From positions 50,906,230 through 50,970,229 of the forward strand of contig CM051516.1 in assembly GCA_028015205.1 (NCBI GenBank): a DNA stretch of 64,000 nt, given 5' to 3'. This document shows positions 32,386 to 44,096 of the stretch, one piece after another. Each line of letters opens with the position of its first letter. Position 1 is the first letter of the stretch. The notes under the pieces were generated by a model. It did not search any database and was not told where the DNA came from. It saw only the letters and a program-made list of their open reading frames with translations. The position numbers were made by a program, and so were the translations under genes. The DNA comes from Mytilisepta virgata (taxonomy: Eukaryota > Mollusca > Bivalvia > Mytilida > Mytilidae).

Positions 32386-34365
32386 TGATTTTTTTGAAAT
32401 AAATATTAAACAATTGCATTCGTCTTTTATCCATAATTTGATAAGATTATTAGCAAATGGATGTTATTTACATATTTTTTTTACATCTGCTCTGCAGTAG
32501 TTGCCTCCCCTGTTGTTACTCTTCAATGTTAAAGGTAAAACAACTTCGATATTTTAATTAGACTGGTGTTACCTGCCCTTGATTTCTCCCGCCATTCGAA
32601 ATCTTTATGCATGAAGCTTTCTGTGGAACTGCAAATTAAAGAGACCGGATCCCAGTCTATATTTTGATGACCTCGTGTACATGCATGACATGTGCAAAAT
32701 GTGAAAGTTGATATTTTGTCTTCTTGATAGCTTGAAATTTCATTTTAAACAAATGAGAGGTGGAAAATGTACAATTTCTAATTGCTGTTAAGTCGGTGAC
32801 AATATAATTGGACCTGGAAAGTTTAGAAAGTCTGAAGAAATTCGAATTCTGGTAAACATTACCACAGGAGCTTGAAATCTTATCAATAACACGACATTTG
32901 AAGGAAAATGCCCAGAGGCATCTTTTAGGCCAGAATGTCCCGGAATAAATTAGAAACAAAATAATTTCTATGATATTTGGCAATTCCGGGCTTCTATTTT
33001 CTGATTCACGTGTTTCATATTTAGAACGGGAATCAGAAATTTTGGAACAATTCCGGCATGTCGGGGGCAAATATCTTAGAGATAAATTGCTCCTTACATT
33101 AACAGAAAAAAATTTCTTCCGACCCAAAACAATGGTAATATTGGTACGATTGGAAAAATAATAATTGTGAGTCAATGAACCACAAAATCAAAAACATGGG
33201 AGACTGGAAGGTGTCAAAAATTCCTGATCTGATTGCCAGATTAAGGGACATTCGATAGTCCCAACTTATTGAGATAAGGGGTGCAATTCATGGGACGGGT
33301 TAAATTGTTTGGAATTGGCAGAACGGGTCAAGGCATTTCAGGGTGACTCATGATATTTGGATTGACTTGACGGACGAGCAACGCCGCAAAATTTTTTAAA
33401 AATTTATACATTTTAGGCCGCAGTCAAATTGGTCGGTGTCAAAAGATTTTTTCATAATTATTATTTTTGTATATAGTTTCTCATTATGAAAAAAGTAAAA
33501 GTAAATAAATAAATTTAAAAAAAAAAATTGGACCACGTCCTCGTCGTTGGGTCTGGTAACATACTCAGTTACGAATATGGCAGAGAGTTCTACATTTTTA
33601 TTACTACATTCAATTAACAATAAACTTAATAGAATTGTTTATTTTACAATATACTAAGTATGTTGCGAAACAGCTCATGCGACAAGTCAATAGATAACAA
33701 GAAAAATAAATGGAAATGGTGAGCTGTCAAAAGGGGCGTAAAACGACTAAAATGTATGAAATACACAAGTTGAACAAAACCAAATATAAAATCGTAAAAA
33801 ACATCAACAAACTTAAAAGTTAAAAATACTCAACGTTTCGACCAATATGGTCTTGATCACGAGTATGTAAAAAATAAAAATAAAAAGGTGTTGACTCTTT
33901 GAAACCCAGAGCAAGACAATATACACTGGCTAATTAACTATACATGTCAACTCTAATCTCAGGTAAAACAAGATGGCGTCATGTTCTTGCAGGCTTCAAA
34001 TACGACAATAGAAAATCATCGATTAAAAGTCGAAAAACATATCAAAATCATTTTCTCTCTCGATATTTTCAAATTATATACTAACATCTACCATAATATC
34101 TAAAAATATTCCACGTACCTATAGCCATTAACCTGCAGCTTTTGCAGGCTTCTGCAGGCTTCTTTTACTAGGACCCCAACGTGATTCATATAATGTAAGT
34201 ATACAAAACTTAAAAATGATTTTGCCTAGTCATCATTTCAAAATATTTTTCACTTATGTTCCAGATTTTTTTTTTATCAAAACATGATTTAAAAGTTTTG
34301 TCACAAGAAATGTTGCCAAGAATAACATTATCTCACCAATAAAAAATTGCTTTTTGCTATATTGG
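32386..34365. other. No confident gene; one long minus-strand frame
   Basis: The minus-strand frame 33175-32657 spans 172 codons without a stop, the longest frame outside repeats and the VWA exons except one in copy B. Its composition is Ser/Lys/Asn-rich and it shows no domain, signal peptide or repeat. Plus-strand splice sites are not convincing either. The sequence 'CAACGTTTCGACCAATATGG' near 33830 recalls a retroelement terminus from memory, without further support. Confidence 0.4.
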
Positions 34366-34369
34366 CAAA

Positions 34370-35435
34370 GCACAGTGCGGTTTTATTGTCGATCCTGCGA
34401 CTTTAGTCGCAGAAAGCTCGACATAGGGATGGTGATCCGGCGGCGGCGGCCTTAACTCACTTCTTAAAAGCTTTATATTTTAGAAGGTGGAAGACCTGGA
34501 TGCTTTATACTTTGTATATAGATGCCTTATGTTACGAACTTTCCGTCTGTCATATGTACATTGTCCTTGACCTCATTTTCATGGTTCAGTGACTACTTGA
34601 AAAAAAAGTTAAGATTTTTTGTAATGTTAATTTCTCTCTTATTATGAGTAATAGGATAACTATATTTGGTATGTGCGTACCTAACAAGGTCTTCATCCCC
34701 GTCAGACAGTTTTCAATTGAACTCGACCCCATTTCAAGGATCAGTGAACAAGGTTAAGTTTTGGTGGTCAAGTCCATATCTCAGATACTATAAGCAATAG
34801 GTCAAGTATATTTGGTGTATGGAAGGATTGTAAGGTGTACATGTCCAACTGGCAGGTGTCATCTGACCTTGACCTCATTTTCATGGTTCAGTGGTTGTAG
34901 TTAAGTTTTTGTGTTTTGGCCTGTTTTTCGAATACTGTATGCAAAAGGTCTACTATATTTGGTGTATGGAAGGATTGTAAGGTGTACATGTCCAACTGGC
35001 AGGTGTCATCTGACCTTGACCTTTTTTTTCATGGTTCTGTGGTTATAGTTAAGCTTTTGTGTTTTGGCCTGTTTTTCGAATACTATATACAATAGGTCTA
35101 CTATATTTGGTGTATGGAAGGATTGTAAGGTGTACATGTCCAACTGGCAGGTGTCATCTGACCTTGACCTCATTTTCATGGTTCAGTGGTGTGTTTTGGC
35201 CTGTTTTTCGAATACTGTATGCAATAGGTCTATTATATTTGGTGTGTGGAAGGATTGTAAGGTGTACATGTCCAACTGGCAGGTATCATCTGACCTTGAC
35301 CTCATTTTCATGGTTCAGTGGTTATAGTTAAGTTTTTGTGTTTTGGCCTGTTTTTCGAATACTGTATGCAATATGTCTGATAGCATTTACTTTCATTAGA
35401 AATACACGACAGGCGAGACATTTTTGTGTGTCAGC
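34370..35435 (+). repeat. 165-bp-module dispersed repeat
   Basis: Begins near 'TTATTGTCGATCCTGCGACT' with a short hairpin (CTGCGACTTTAGTCGCAG, 34396-34413) and 'GGCGGCGGCGG'. From about 34760 to 35390 there are four tandem modules with 'TATATTTGGTGTATGGAAGG', 'GGTGTACATGTCCAACTGGC', 'CATCTGACCTTGACCTCATT' and 'GTGTTTTGGCCTGTTTTTCG'. It ends with 'GACAGGCGAGACATTTTTGTG'. From memory it is a common bivalve repeat. The 90-codon frames at 35059-35331 are translated modules, not genes. Confidence 0.7.
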
Positions 35436-36105
35436 TCTTGTATTAATATTTTACTGGTATATAAATTAAAGCGTGTCAGATTATTTTACATGATGTTGAT
35501 TGTTGTGGATACCCATGTAAAGCGACAGGAGGCATAAATGAAAGGAATCTGACTTATGAGAGGAAATCCATGTTTTCAGTTAACAACCATCTGCAGAAAC
35601 AATAAAAAAATCATGAAATGTGGGATGACAAATGTAATTCAATGAATTCAGAACTTAGTACAATTTCAGTGAATAGATTTATTGCAAAGGAAGTTTTGGG
35701 TTAAGAAGGACCAAAATTAGCCGTTACATTTTCAAAGAAAGACAAAGAATTGTGTGGCCTCACAAACTAGAGAAATTCAGATGGAATCAAAATGTTTGGA
35801 ACTAATGAATGGTTTAAGCTTTCAACCAATCAAACTGTTAGGAAAAAACCTGAAGAAATGTGAGATAAAATTACCATTCATGTTGAAGAATAAAACATAC
35901 ATTTGTATCAGATAATTTGTTCGGATATCTGGATGAAATTATTAGTTGTCAAATAAAATATCTGTTTATTTTTTGAGAAAAATGATTTTTTTTTCACCCC
36001 ATGTTCAATCCTTCAATGTGCATGTATATGATGTTGTCTCACTAATGCGTTCCAATGTGATATCATCATTATATTTTTAGCTACATGTAGGTCGGACTTA
36101 GCACA
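35436..36105. other. Unique AT-rich stretch, nothing recognised
   Basis: No frame, RNA gene or repeat structure could be supported between the two dispersed repeats. Confidence 0.5.
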
Positions 36106-38875
36106 AACTCAGCTTAATGACCCCTGATTCCTCGACGAAGGGGACTATAGAAATGGGTGTCCTCTGTCCGTCTGTGTGTCCTAAATTGGTTTCCAGATGA
36201 TAACTTGTGAATGAAAAATCAGACTGAAGCTAGGTCTAGTATGTGAATGTAAATATCTAGGTCAAGTTTGATACTACAGTTATGCCCCTTTTTGTATCTC
36301 AAAATTGCTGAAATTGTGAATGAAGTCAGATTGAAGCTAGGTTTCAAAGTTATTTAAATTTTGGTTTCCAGATGGTAACTTGTGAACAAATAGTCAGATT
36401 AAAAGTAGTTTTGGTATGTTTATGTATCTCATGAATATCTAGGTCAAGTTTAATAATGACGATTCTTATCTCCCACTTTTTGTACATCAAAATTGCTAAT
36501 TTTTTTATTTCCAGATGATAACTTGTGAACAAAATGTCAGATTGAAACTAGGTTTGGTATCTAAATGTATCTAATGAAAATCTTGGTTAAGTTCGATAAT
36601 GACGATTTCTTGACAATTCTTACCAGAGTTGCACCCCTTTTTGTACTTCAAAATTGCCATTTTTTTTGTAACATCAGATGATACATGTAACTTGTGAATT
36701 TAAAGTCAAATTTAAACTAGGATTGGTATGTATCTTATGAAATTTTAGGTCAAGTTTGATAATGACGATTTTCGACTAATCTCATCAGAGTAACTCTGTT
36801 TGCTTATCTCTGTCAAAAAGTTTATGAGCACGAATTCTTCAACACCTTACATTGGATTGAAATGAAACTTGACACATTTAATTAAAACAGGATGTGAACA
36901 TGTGCATATAGTTGTCTTGTGACGATCCACAAATTTGTCTGAGAGTTATGGCCCTTAATGACTTACAAAATTCGGTTCAATATAGGGTATATGGTTTGTG
37001 AGTGCGAATTCTTCGATACCTTACTTGGGATTGGAATAAAAATTGACACATTTAATTATCATGACTTAAAGATATGCATATTATTTTCTTATGATGTTCC
37101 ACAAATGTTTCCAAGAGTAATGGCCCTTAATGAATTAGAAAATTCAGTTCAATATATGGTATATGGTTTGTGAGCACAAATTCTTCGACACCTTACTTTG
37201 GAATGGAATAAAATTTGACACATTCAATTATGATATGAAGATGTGTATATCTTTTTTTTTGTGACAATTCACAAATTTTTCTTAGAGTTATGGCCCTTAA
37301 TGACTTAAAAAATTAACTACAATATAGGGTATATGGTTTGTGAGTTTCTTAAGCACTTTATACCGGATTGGAATTAAAGTTTGAACACTTGATTTTCATC
37401 ATGTAAACATGGTTAATAGTGGTTTCCCCAGAAATTTCTGAAGGCATGTTTTGAATTGACAAGTTGGGACACTTCATTCGTGCAATTACCTTAACAGGGG
37501 GCAGTCATTTCTTCACATGGGGGCACCTTGATACTTTGTATTTATCAGATGAACCATATTTAAGGCTACAAACACTTTTTTCCATCCAGTAGGATATTTA
37601 GATGTAATAGATTTGTCACACATTACGTTATTGAATAACAAACATTTGAAAATTAATTACATTTATGTGTATAAATATTGAATATTAGGGCACTTTTTAC
37701 AATTTTCTTTGAGGGCAGAATGGTTTGGGCACCATGCCAAAAATGGTTAGGGAAAGCACTATGGTAAACATGAGCATATCATTTTTTGGGAGGATTGACA
37801 AATATTCAGAGATATGGCTATTTTGACTTTCAAAAATTCAGTACAATAAAGGATAAATTGACTTATAATTTGGCATAAATAGAACTATCAAGCAGCTAAA
37901 AGTGGGAGACACATGTTTTAGGTTACTAAAATAACCTACTCCTAGATTACAGTAGTTTCAAAATTAAAACTTACGACATTACCTTGGCGTCGGGGGACCA
38001 ATGGCCAGTGACCTTTTATAGTATGTTGAATAGCAGATGGGGAAACATAATTTGTTAAATCAACTCCTACCGCAGCTTTAAACCCAGATCTTGGAAACTT
38101 ACAACGTAGAAGAATGTTTATGAACATATAAGGTGACAAGAATAAAGAAGTATGATGCTACAAATGTATACAAGATTATTTTCATGTTGTGAGACTTGAT
38201 CATTCTTTGCCAGAATTTTCTAGGAAGGGTACAAATTCTGTGTAATCAACTGTTCCTAATACTTTTAACCCCGATCTCTTGGAAACATTGCAGAATTTAC
38301 ATGGATATATTGAAGATGGGCATGACTGAGTCTGTCCTTCCATCTGTCTGAATTTGTTTCCTCACTCTATAAATTGAGTTGCCAAGGCCAAATGATTTGA
38401 AACTTGTACCCAATGCTTCTTACCACAGTAAACTCATCAAGGTCAAATTTTTTATCCTGCCTTTTTTTAATACTCCAGAGTTATGCCCCTTTATTAATGG
38501 TAACATTTAATACTTTTTATATTAATAAGTTGCTTGCTTTTGGCCAACTGTTGGAAACTCAAATAAAATGCTTATAGCCACATTATGCAGATCATGCTGT
38601 CTTTAAGGGGACCCTTTCCAAATTAACATGTATTACTGGACATTGAACCAATACGGCTGCTTTTAATTAGAATTTTTTTTTTCAATTTTTAAAAATATTT
38701 TCTAGACTATTAAGCAATTTAAACCAAACTTTGTTGAATTAAATGTAGACCTTCAAAATTATGTCTAGATTTTGGACCAATAATGCTACAGTTATCTGAA
38801 AAAGAAATCAAAAAAGAATCACTGAGTTTTTCCCAAGTGAGCAATTCAGACTCCTGGGAGCCTCTAGTTCATATA
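36106..38875 (+). repeat. Large composite modular repeat
   Basis: First block (36180-36780): four modules of about 150 bp with 'TTTCCAGATGATAACTTGTGAA' and 'AATATCTAGGTCAAGTTTGATAA'. Second block (36790-37400): four modules of about 175 bp with 'TTTGTGAGCACGAATTCTTC', 'ACACCTTACTTGGATTGGAA', 'TTGACACATTTAATTA' and 'AGAGTTATGGCCCTTAATGA'. It closes with 'AAGTGAGCAATTCAGACTCC' and 'TGGGAGCCTCTAG', analogous to the end of the 1625-5235 repeat. No gene is present; frames at 36958-37173 and 38139-37942 are incidental. Confidence 0.6.
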
Positions 38876-39435
38876 ATAGGTTATGGAAGATTAATATTTT
38901 TAATATAATGATATCTCTATAGGAGTAAAAAACATATTAAATAAGATGTTCAAAGTTTTTTCAGACCAAGAACCTGAATTTTTGAAAAATACAAACGTAC
39001 AATATTAAACTTTGTTCATTAGAGTTATCTCCCTTCTAAAATTACATTTTTTACCTGAAACCTTTATTTCCTGGATTAATTGATACATAATTAATTGTTA
39101 ATCATTTGGGGACGTTTGCTTTGTCAATTTTATTCTGTAATGTAATATAGAAACTGCAACATTTAAAAAAAATGTATAGTTTTGGACATTTTGAGGCTTT
39201 CATTATCAAAATTCAAATGTTTAAAATATGTCAAATTATCTCCCTTGTTACCCTATGGTCAAATAATAGATTATGGAAGATTAATATGTTTAATATGATA
39301 ATATCACTATAGAAGTAAAATACATATTAAATAAGATGGTCAAAGTTTTTTCACGCAAGAAACCTGAATATTTGAAAAATACCATATTAAACTTGTTCAT
39401 TAGAGTTATCTCCCTTCTGAAAATACATTTTTTAA
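38872..39435. repeat. Two ~185-bp direct repeats
   Basis: 'ATAGATTATGGAAGATTAATAT .. AAATAAGATGGTCAAAGTTTTTTCA .. GTTCATTAGAGTTATCTCCCTTCT .. TACATTTTTT' occurs at about 38875-39055 and again at 39258-39435, 380 bp apart. Copy C of the GCGGTCGTAT family starts exactly at the end of the second unit. Confidence 0.6.
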
Positions 39436-41410
39436 ACGACCGCAAAATTTTTGCGGTCGTATATTGGTATGACGTTGGCGTCGTCGTCGTCGTCCGAAGA
39501 CATTTGGTTTTCGCACTATAACTTTAGTATAAGTTAATAGAAATCTATGAAATTTAAACACAAGGTTTATGACCACAAAAGGAAGGTTGGGATTGATTTT
39601 GGGAGTTTTGGTCCCAACAGTATAAGAATTAGGTTCTAAAAAGGGCCCAATAAGAATTTTTCTTGGTTTTCGCACAATAACTCTAGTATAAGTAAATAGA
39701 AATCTATGAAATTTTAACACAAGGTTTATGACCACAAAATGAAGGTTGGGATTGTTTTTGGGAGTTTTGGTCCCAACAGTTAAGGAATTAGGGGCTAAAA
39801 AAGGGCCCAAATAAGCATTTTTCTTGGTTTTTGCACAATAACTTTAGTATAAGTAAATAGAAATCTATGAAATTTAAACACAAGGTTTATGACCACAAAA
39901 GGAAGGTTGGGATTGATTTTTGGAGTTTTGGTCCCAACAGTTTAGGAATTAGGGGCCAAAATGGTCCAAAATTAAACTTTGTTTGATTTCATCGAAAATT
40001 GAACTATTGGGGTTCTTTGATATGCCGAATCTAACCATGCATTTAGATTCTTAATTTTTGGTCCCGTTTTCAAATTGGTCTACATTAAGGTCCAAAGGGT
40101 CCAAAATTAAACTTTGTTTGATTTTAACAAAAATTGAATTCTTGGGGTTCTTTGATATGCTGAATCTAAACATGTACTTAGTTTTTTTTATTATGGGCCC
40201 AGTTTTCATGTTGGTCCAAATCGGGGTCCAAAATTAAAGCTAAAAAAGGGGTAAATTATTTTGGGGGGGGGACAATTCTCCACAGCATATTGTACTGCAC
40301 AAGAAGCAAAAAATTGAATATAAATTCAAATCATATGACCAATTCTAAGTTCTTTGATTTGAGTTATTCTGTGTCAGAAACCTATTATGTGTCAAATATT
40401 TGAAGAAATTTTCAATTGCACAGTATTGCGCAATAGCAAGAAATTGATATGTGTGCCCTGTTATCAAAACTTTATTATTAACAAATTCCATTGGAAATTT
40501 GCCAATATAAAATGTGCTGATGAAGCTTTTTTGTTTATCTCATCTAAACTGCTTTTAAATTATGTATATTTAAAATTTGCCATCCATGACTATGATGTCA
40601 TTTTCTTTTTTAATATGTTATGGTGTATTTAAATGGGCTGTTATGGTTGCAAAGTATAAAGAAATGGGGGGGGGGAGGGGGGGGGTTGAAAACAAAATTA
40701 GGGGGGGGGGGGGTAAATGAGAAATTGGGGAGGGGGCAATTTTTTTCTCATTTTATATTTCATAAATTAAAAAGAAAATTTCTAATCTTTTTTAGCAAAA
40801 AAGGGGGGGGTTACAATAAATTTTATTGTTTTTTTTTTTTTTTGGGAGTGGGGGGGGTCAATGTGCAACTTCATAGTGTATTGCACAAAAGCTAAAAAAA
40901 GGGGTAAATTATTTTTATTTTTTTGGGGGGGGGGGGTCAATTCTCCAAAGCATATTGTATTGCACAAGAAGCAAAAAATTTAATATAAATTGAAATCATA
41001 TGACCAATTCTAAGTTCTTTGATTTCAGTTATTCGGTGTCAGAAACGTATTATGTGTCAAATATTTCAAGAAATTTTCAATTGTACAGTATTGCGCAATA
41101 GCAAGAAATCTTCAATTGCACAGTATTGCGCAATAGCAAGAAATTGATATGTGTGCCCAATTTTAAATTGGTTATTTCTGATTTATATATAAAAACAAAT
41201 AATACTGATATGGTTTGAATAGGTAAATTAAAAATTTTTAAGTTCTTAGATAACATTCATTCTGTGTCAGAAACCTATGCTGTGTCAAATATTTATTCAC
41301 AATCCAAATTCAGTATTGTATCAAGCTTGAATGTTGTGTTCATAATTGCCCCAACTATTCAGGGTTCGACATCTGCGGTCGTATCTAGCTGCGCCCAGCG
41401 GAGCATTTTA
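39436..41410 (+). repeat. GCGGTCGTAT-family repeat, copy C
   Basis: Starts with the palindrome ACGACCGCAAAATTTTTGCGG.. (39436-39460), (GTC)n, three 170-bp modules, one and a half 258-bp modules, two blocks of G-tracts with 'CACAGCATATTGTACTGCAC', and ends GCGGTCGTATCTAGCTGCGCCC (41375 onward). It is closely similar to copy B in the shared parts. The overlapping 81-, 91- and 121-codon frames are artefacts. Confidence 0.8.
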
Positions 41411-41658
41411 TTTACTATAAATTCAAACTCTGAACATGAAAACTGGTTCCCTGGACATATTGCTGTCCTGTCCTTCTCACAGTGTATTACCAGAAAAAAA
41501 ATTTTTTTCCTGAAAACTAGTCTTCCCATAATATATCAACACGGTAATTTTGAAGAAAATCTGAGGACCTCCCTTGTGGACCATTTTCCATGCTTTTCTC
41601 GTAGACTGGGTGTTAAAATGTATGAATAAAAATTTTAGTGTTTCTACTTATGGTAAGA

Positions 41659-42042
41659 ATTGGCTACATGGATGGATGGATGAATTATTGTTTAACGTCC
41701 AGTGGCAACCAGGTGCATATCAGGACGAGAACATGTTGATATGATAATGAATATGATCCCTGCTTTGTACTAGACCGACACGCCAAGTCGGATTTTTAAT
41801 GTGCTAGCTCACGAGGTAACTCTCCGCAGGAAGACATATCACCTCACTCGAACACATTATACTGACTCCGAGCCGACCAGTCTTTGCTCTTACTCCTAGA
41901 TGCCGCGTGCTTGGCGGAGAAGCAGCAAATACCAATTTTAATGTCTTTGGTTTGACCCGGCCGGGGATCGAACCCGCGACCTTCCGCACTCGGGGCGAGC
42001 ACGCTACCACGAGACCACCGAGGCGGTGTGATTGGCTACATG
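41659..42042 (-). repeat. tRNA-derived SINE, family 2, copy 2, with 12-bp target duplication
   Basis: Reverse complement of 11839-12190 with few differences. The tail is (GGAT)n-like at 41670-41682. ATTGGCTACATG occurs at 41659-41670 and again at 42031-42042, a perfect 12-bp target-site duplication flanking the body. Box-A-like and box-B-like sequences are intact, so the copy is probably young. Confidence 0.85.
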
Positions 42043-42109
42043 TTCATTGTTGATGTTGAAATGGTACTAAGGATCATTCGACCAAAGTTTGGTCCTAACT
42101 GGTGCAGTA

Positions 42110-43600
42110 GTTTCAGATGATAATTTTAAAATGGAAAATTTTAAAGGAAGATATTGACATCAAGCGAGGGCATTTGTCCACGTGGTTGAGATAAAACAAA
42201 GAACGTTTGATCCTTACAATTCCGTTTTTTGCTAAGTATAATGTTGAAATATATGTAAAATCATTACTCTCATAATTTCGACTGTTGAGAATACAACAGT
42301 TGATATCTACAAAAAAAATCACAAAAAATATTTCCAATATAATTGTCTTGATAATCAACAACGTGCCTCTCTGGAAGATTATCAATTACGGCTATGAATT
42401 CATCAAATCAGTCCATCGTCTATTCCAGTCGTTGCATAAAAAGAAAGGGTGGCCTTGTGGAATTGTGTAGACATTTGATTAAAGTATCTAAAAAGTCACG
42501 AGTATTTACTGCTCTAGTAGAATTTTCTGGTGGTAGATAAACAACACAGGTGAAAAATATATATGAAGCACAACTTTTATCTATAAATCTAACCCATAAT
42601 ATTCCCTCAGTCTCAGTATCAATCGTATGTACAAAAAAAATTCTCATACAAATCATCACGGATCAATAGTCCAACACTACCTGAACCAGTTCTAGCTCGT
42701 GTATGTACAATGTATCTATTGACGATTCAAACCAATCCATTTATATCCATTAACACAAATTTCAGTTTTACCAGTCAGATGAGTTTCTGCTAGTCCAACA
42801 ATATGCAGGTTTCAAACATATTAGTAAGAAATTACACTTATCATTAACATTTTCTTTGGCCAACCGTTAATGTTCCAGAATCCGCATTTTGCCTCTGACC
42901 ATCCGCCACGATATGATTTCCCTCGCTTAAAGCCTCCTCGGAAACCGTTTCCACGGTGTCTGTTATTAAAATTACGATTATTATGGTGTTCCCTCCAATT
43001 TGGTCCATTTTCACGATTGCTATCCTGATGCACCGTAGTATTATGCCTCTCATTATGTTCGCTGTTCTGATTCAGCATATGATTAATTATAGAACCTTTG
43101 AATTGTAGTTTATTTCCATCGATAGCTTTCACTCTATGTTTTAAGTTATTACTTAGAATTCTTTGCGCTTTCAGGATAAAATTATAGATAAAAATATCCT
43201 TACAATTCCGTTTTCCCTCAGTTGCTTCATTTTGTCAAGCACACACCTTTTATCTTTTAATGAAGAAAATTTCACTATAACTACTTCGGGTACACTGGGT
43301 CTATTACTTTTCAAACGATTAACTGTCTGAATATTAAGGTCACTTAATTTCAAACCGTCTTTAAATAGCCCCATTACTTTAGTCTGAATATTTCCTCCTT
43401 CTGATTCAGGCAAATTCCTAACAACACACTGTAAGTTTTCCTCACCTGAAGATTCGGCTGTCTTCACCACTTCAGCAAAGCTTTTTTTTCATTGTATCCA
43501 CTTTATCTGTTATATATTTAGCTCCTTTTGGAACTGTGATTTTACTTTGTCTGTTATTTTGCATTCTAACGAGTTTGTCTTTCCTTTGGACATCGATCTT
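42110..43600 (-). pseudogene. LINE 5' part: ORF1 (RRM-like) and endonuclease domain, broken
   Basis: On the minus strand an ATG at 43593 opens 'MSKGKTNSLECKITDKVKSQ', then 'SFAEVVK', then 'LQCVVRNLPESEGGNI' and 'EVVIVKFSSLKDKR' (43470-43171), an RRM-like LINE ORF1 segment. A Gly/Arg/Asn-rich linker leads to 'CGFWNINGWPK' near 42880, the start of an apurinic-type endonuclease. 'IVGLAETHLTG', 'GSGSVGLLIRDDLYENF', 'CVVYLPPENSTRAVN' and 'FFVDINCCILNSRNY' continue it across several frameshifts and stops. The RT domain is missing. A 3'-truncated, multiply broken copy is unusual for LINEs, which are usually 5'-truncated. Confidence 0.75.
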
Positions 43601-44096
43601 ACGGAGTATTCCCACTGTTTTGTCGCTCGGTATACGTTTGCCGATATTTAAACTATTCCCAATAAATGATCAATTCAATTTAAGCATTATTTTCCTATAG
43701 CACTGTATAGGGCAGTATAAATTGACCAAAATTCCAAACAAAAACATGTGGAATTTCGTAACTATAAAACTTTTACCATTGCAATTTCATTAATAAAAAT
43801 AGTCAGATTCTGTAAAAGTTGAAAACATTTTATGACAAATTCTTTACAACTCATACAGTTCAATTTTCTACATTTAACCTTTACATTGTATCATACAAGT
43901 TGAAACATGTGAACAAAGTTTTTACATGTTTTGTGCACAAAATTTTTCAGAAAAAAATATTTTATTACATAAATCGTTTTGATGACAACTGTATCAGTTC
44001 AGGTCAAGTAAAAGTTTCCGTGAAAGTTTAGATCCTATTAGAAAACATTGATATAATGCGGAGTAAATGCTAAAAAAAAACTTTTTCTGAACTGAC
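43601..44096. other. Unique AT-rich spacer
   Basis: Lies between the LINE remnant and the TLR-like remnant. The 70-codon frame at 43819-44031 lacks recognisable motifs. Confidence 0.5.

Noticed and set aside
35059..35331. 90- and 87-codon overlapping plus-strand frames
   Set aside because: Both are translations of two tandem 165-bp modules; internal repeats of the protein match module length.
11839..42030. Very large inverted symmetry (SINE+, copy B minus ... copy C plus, SINE minus)
   Set aside because: The midpoints of the two pairs differ by about 900 bp and both families are dispersed, so coincidence is more likely than one giant palindrome.
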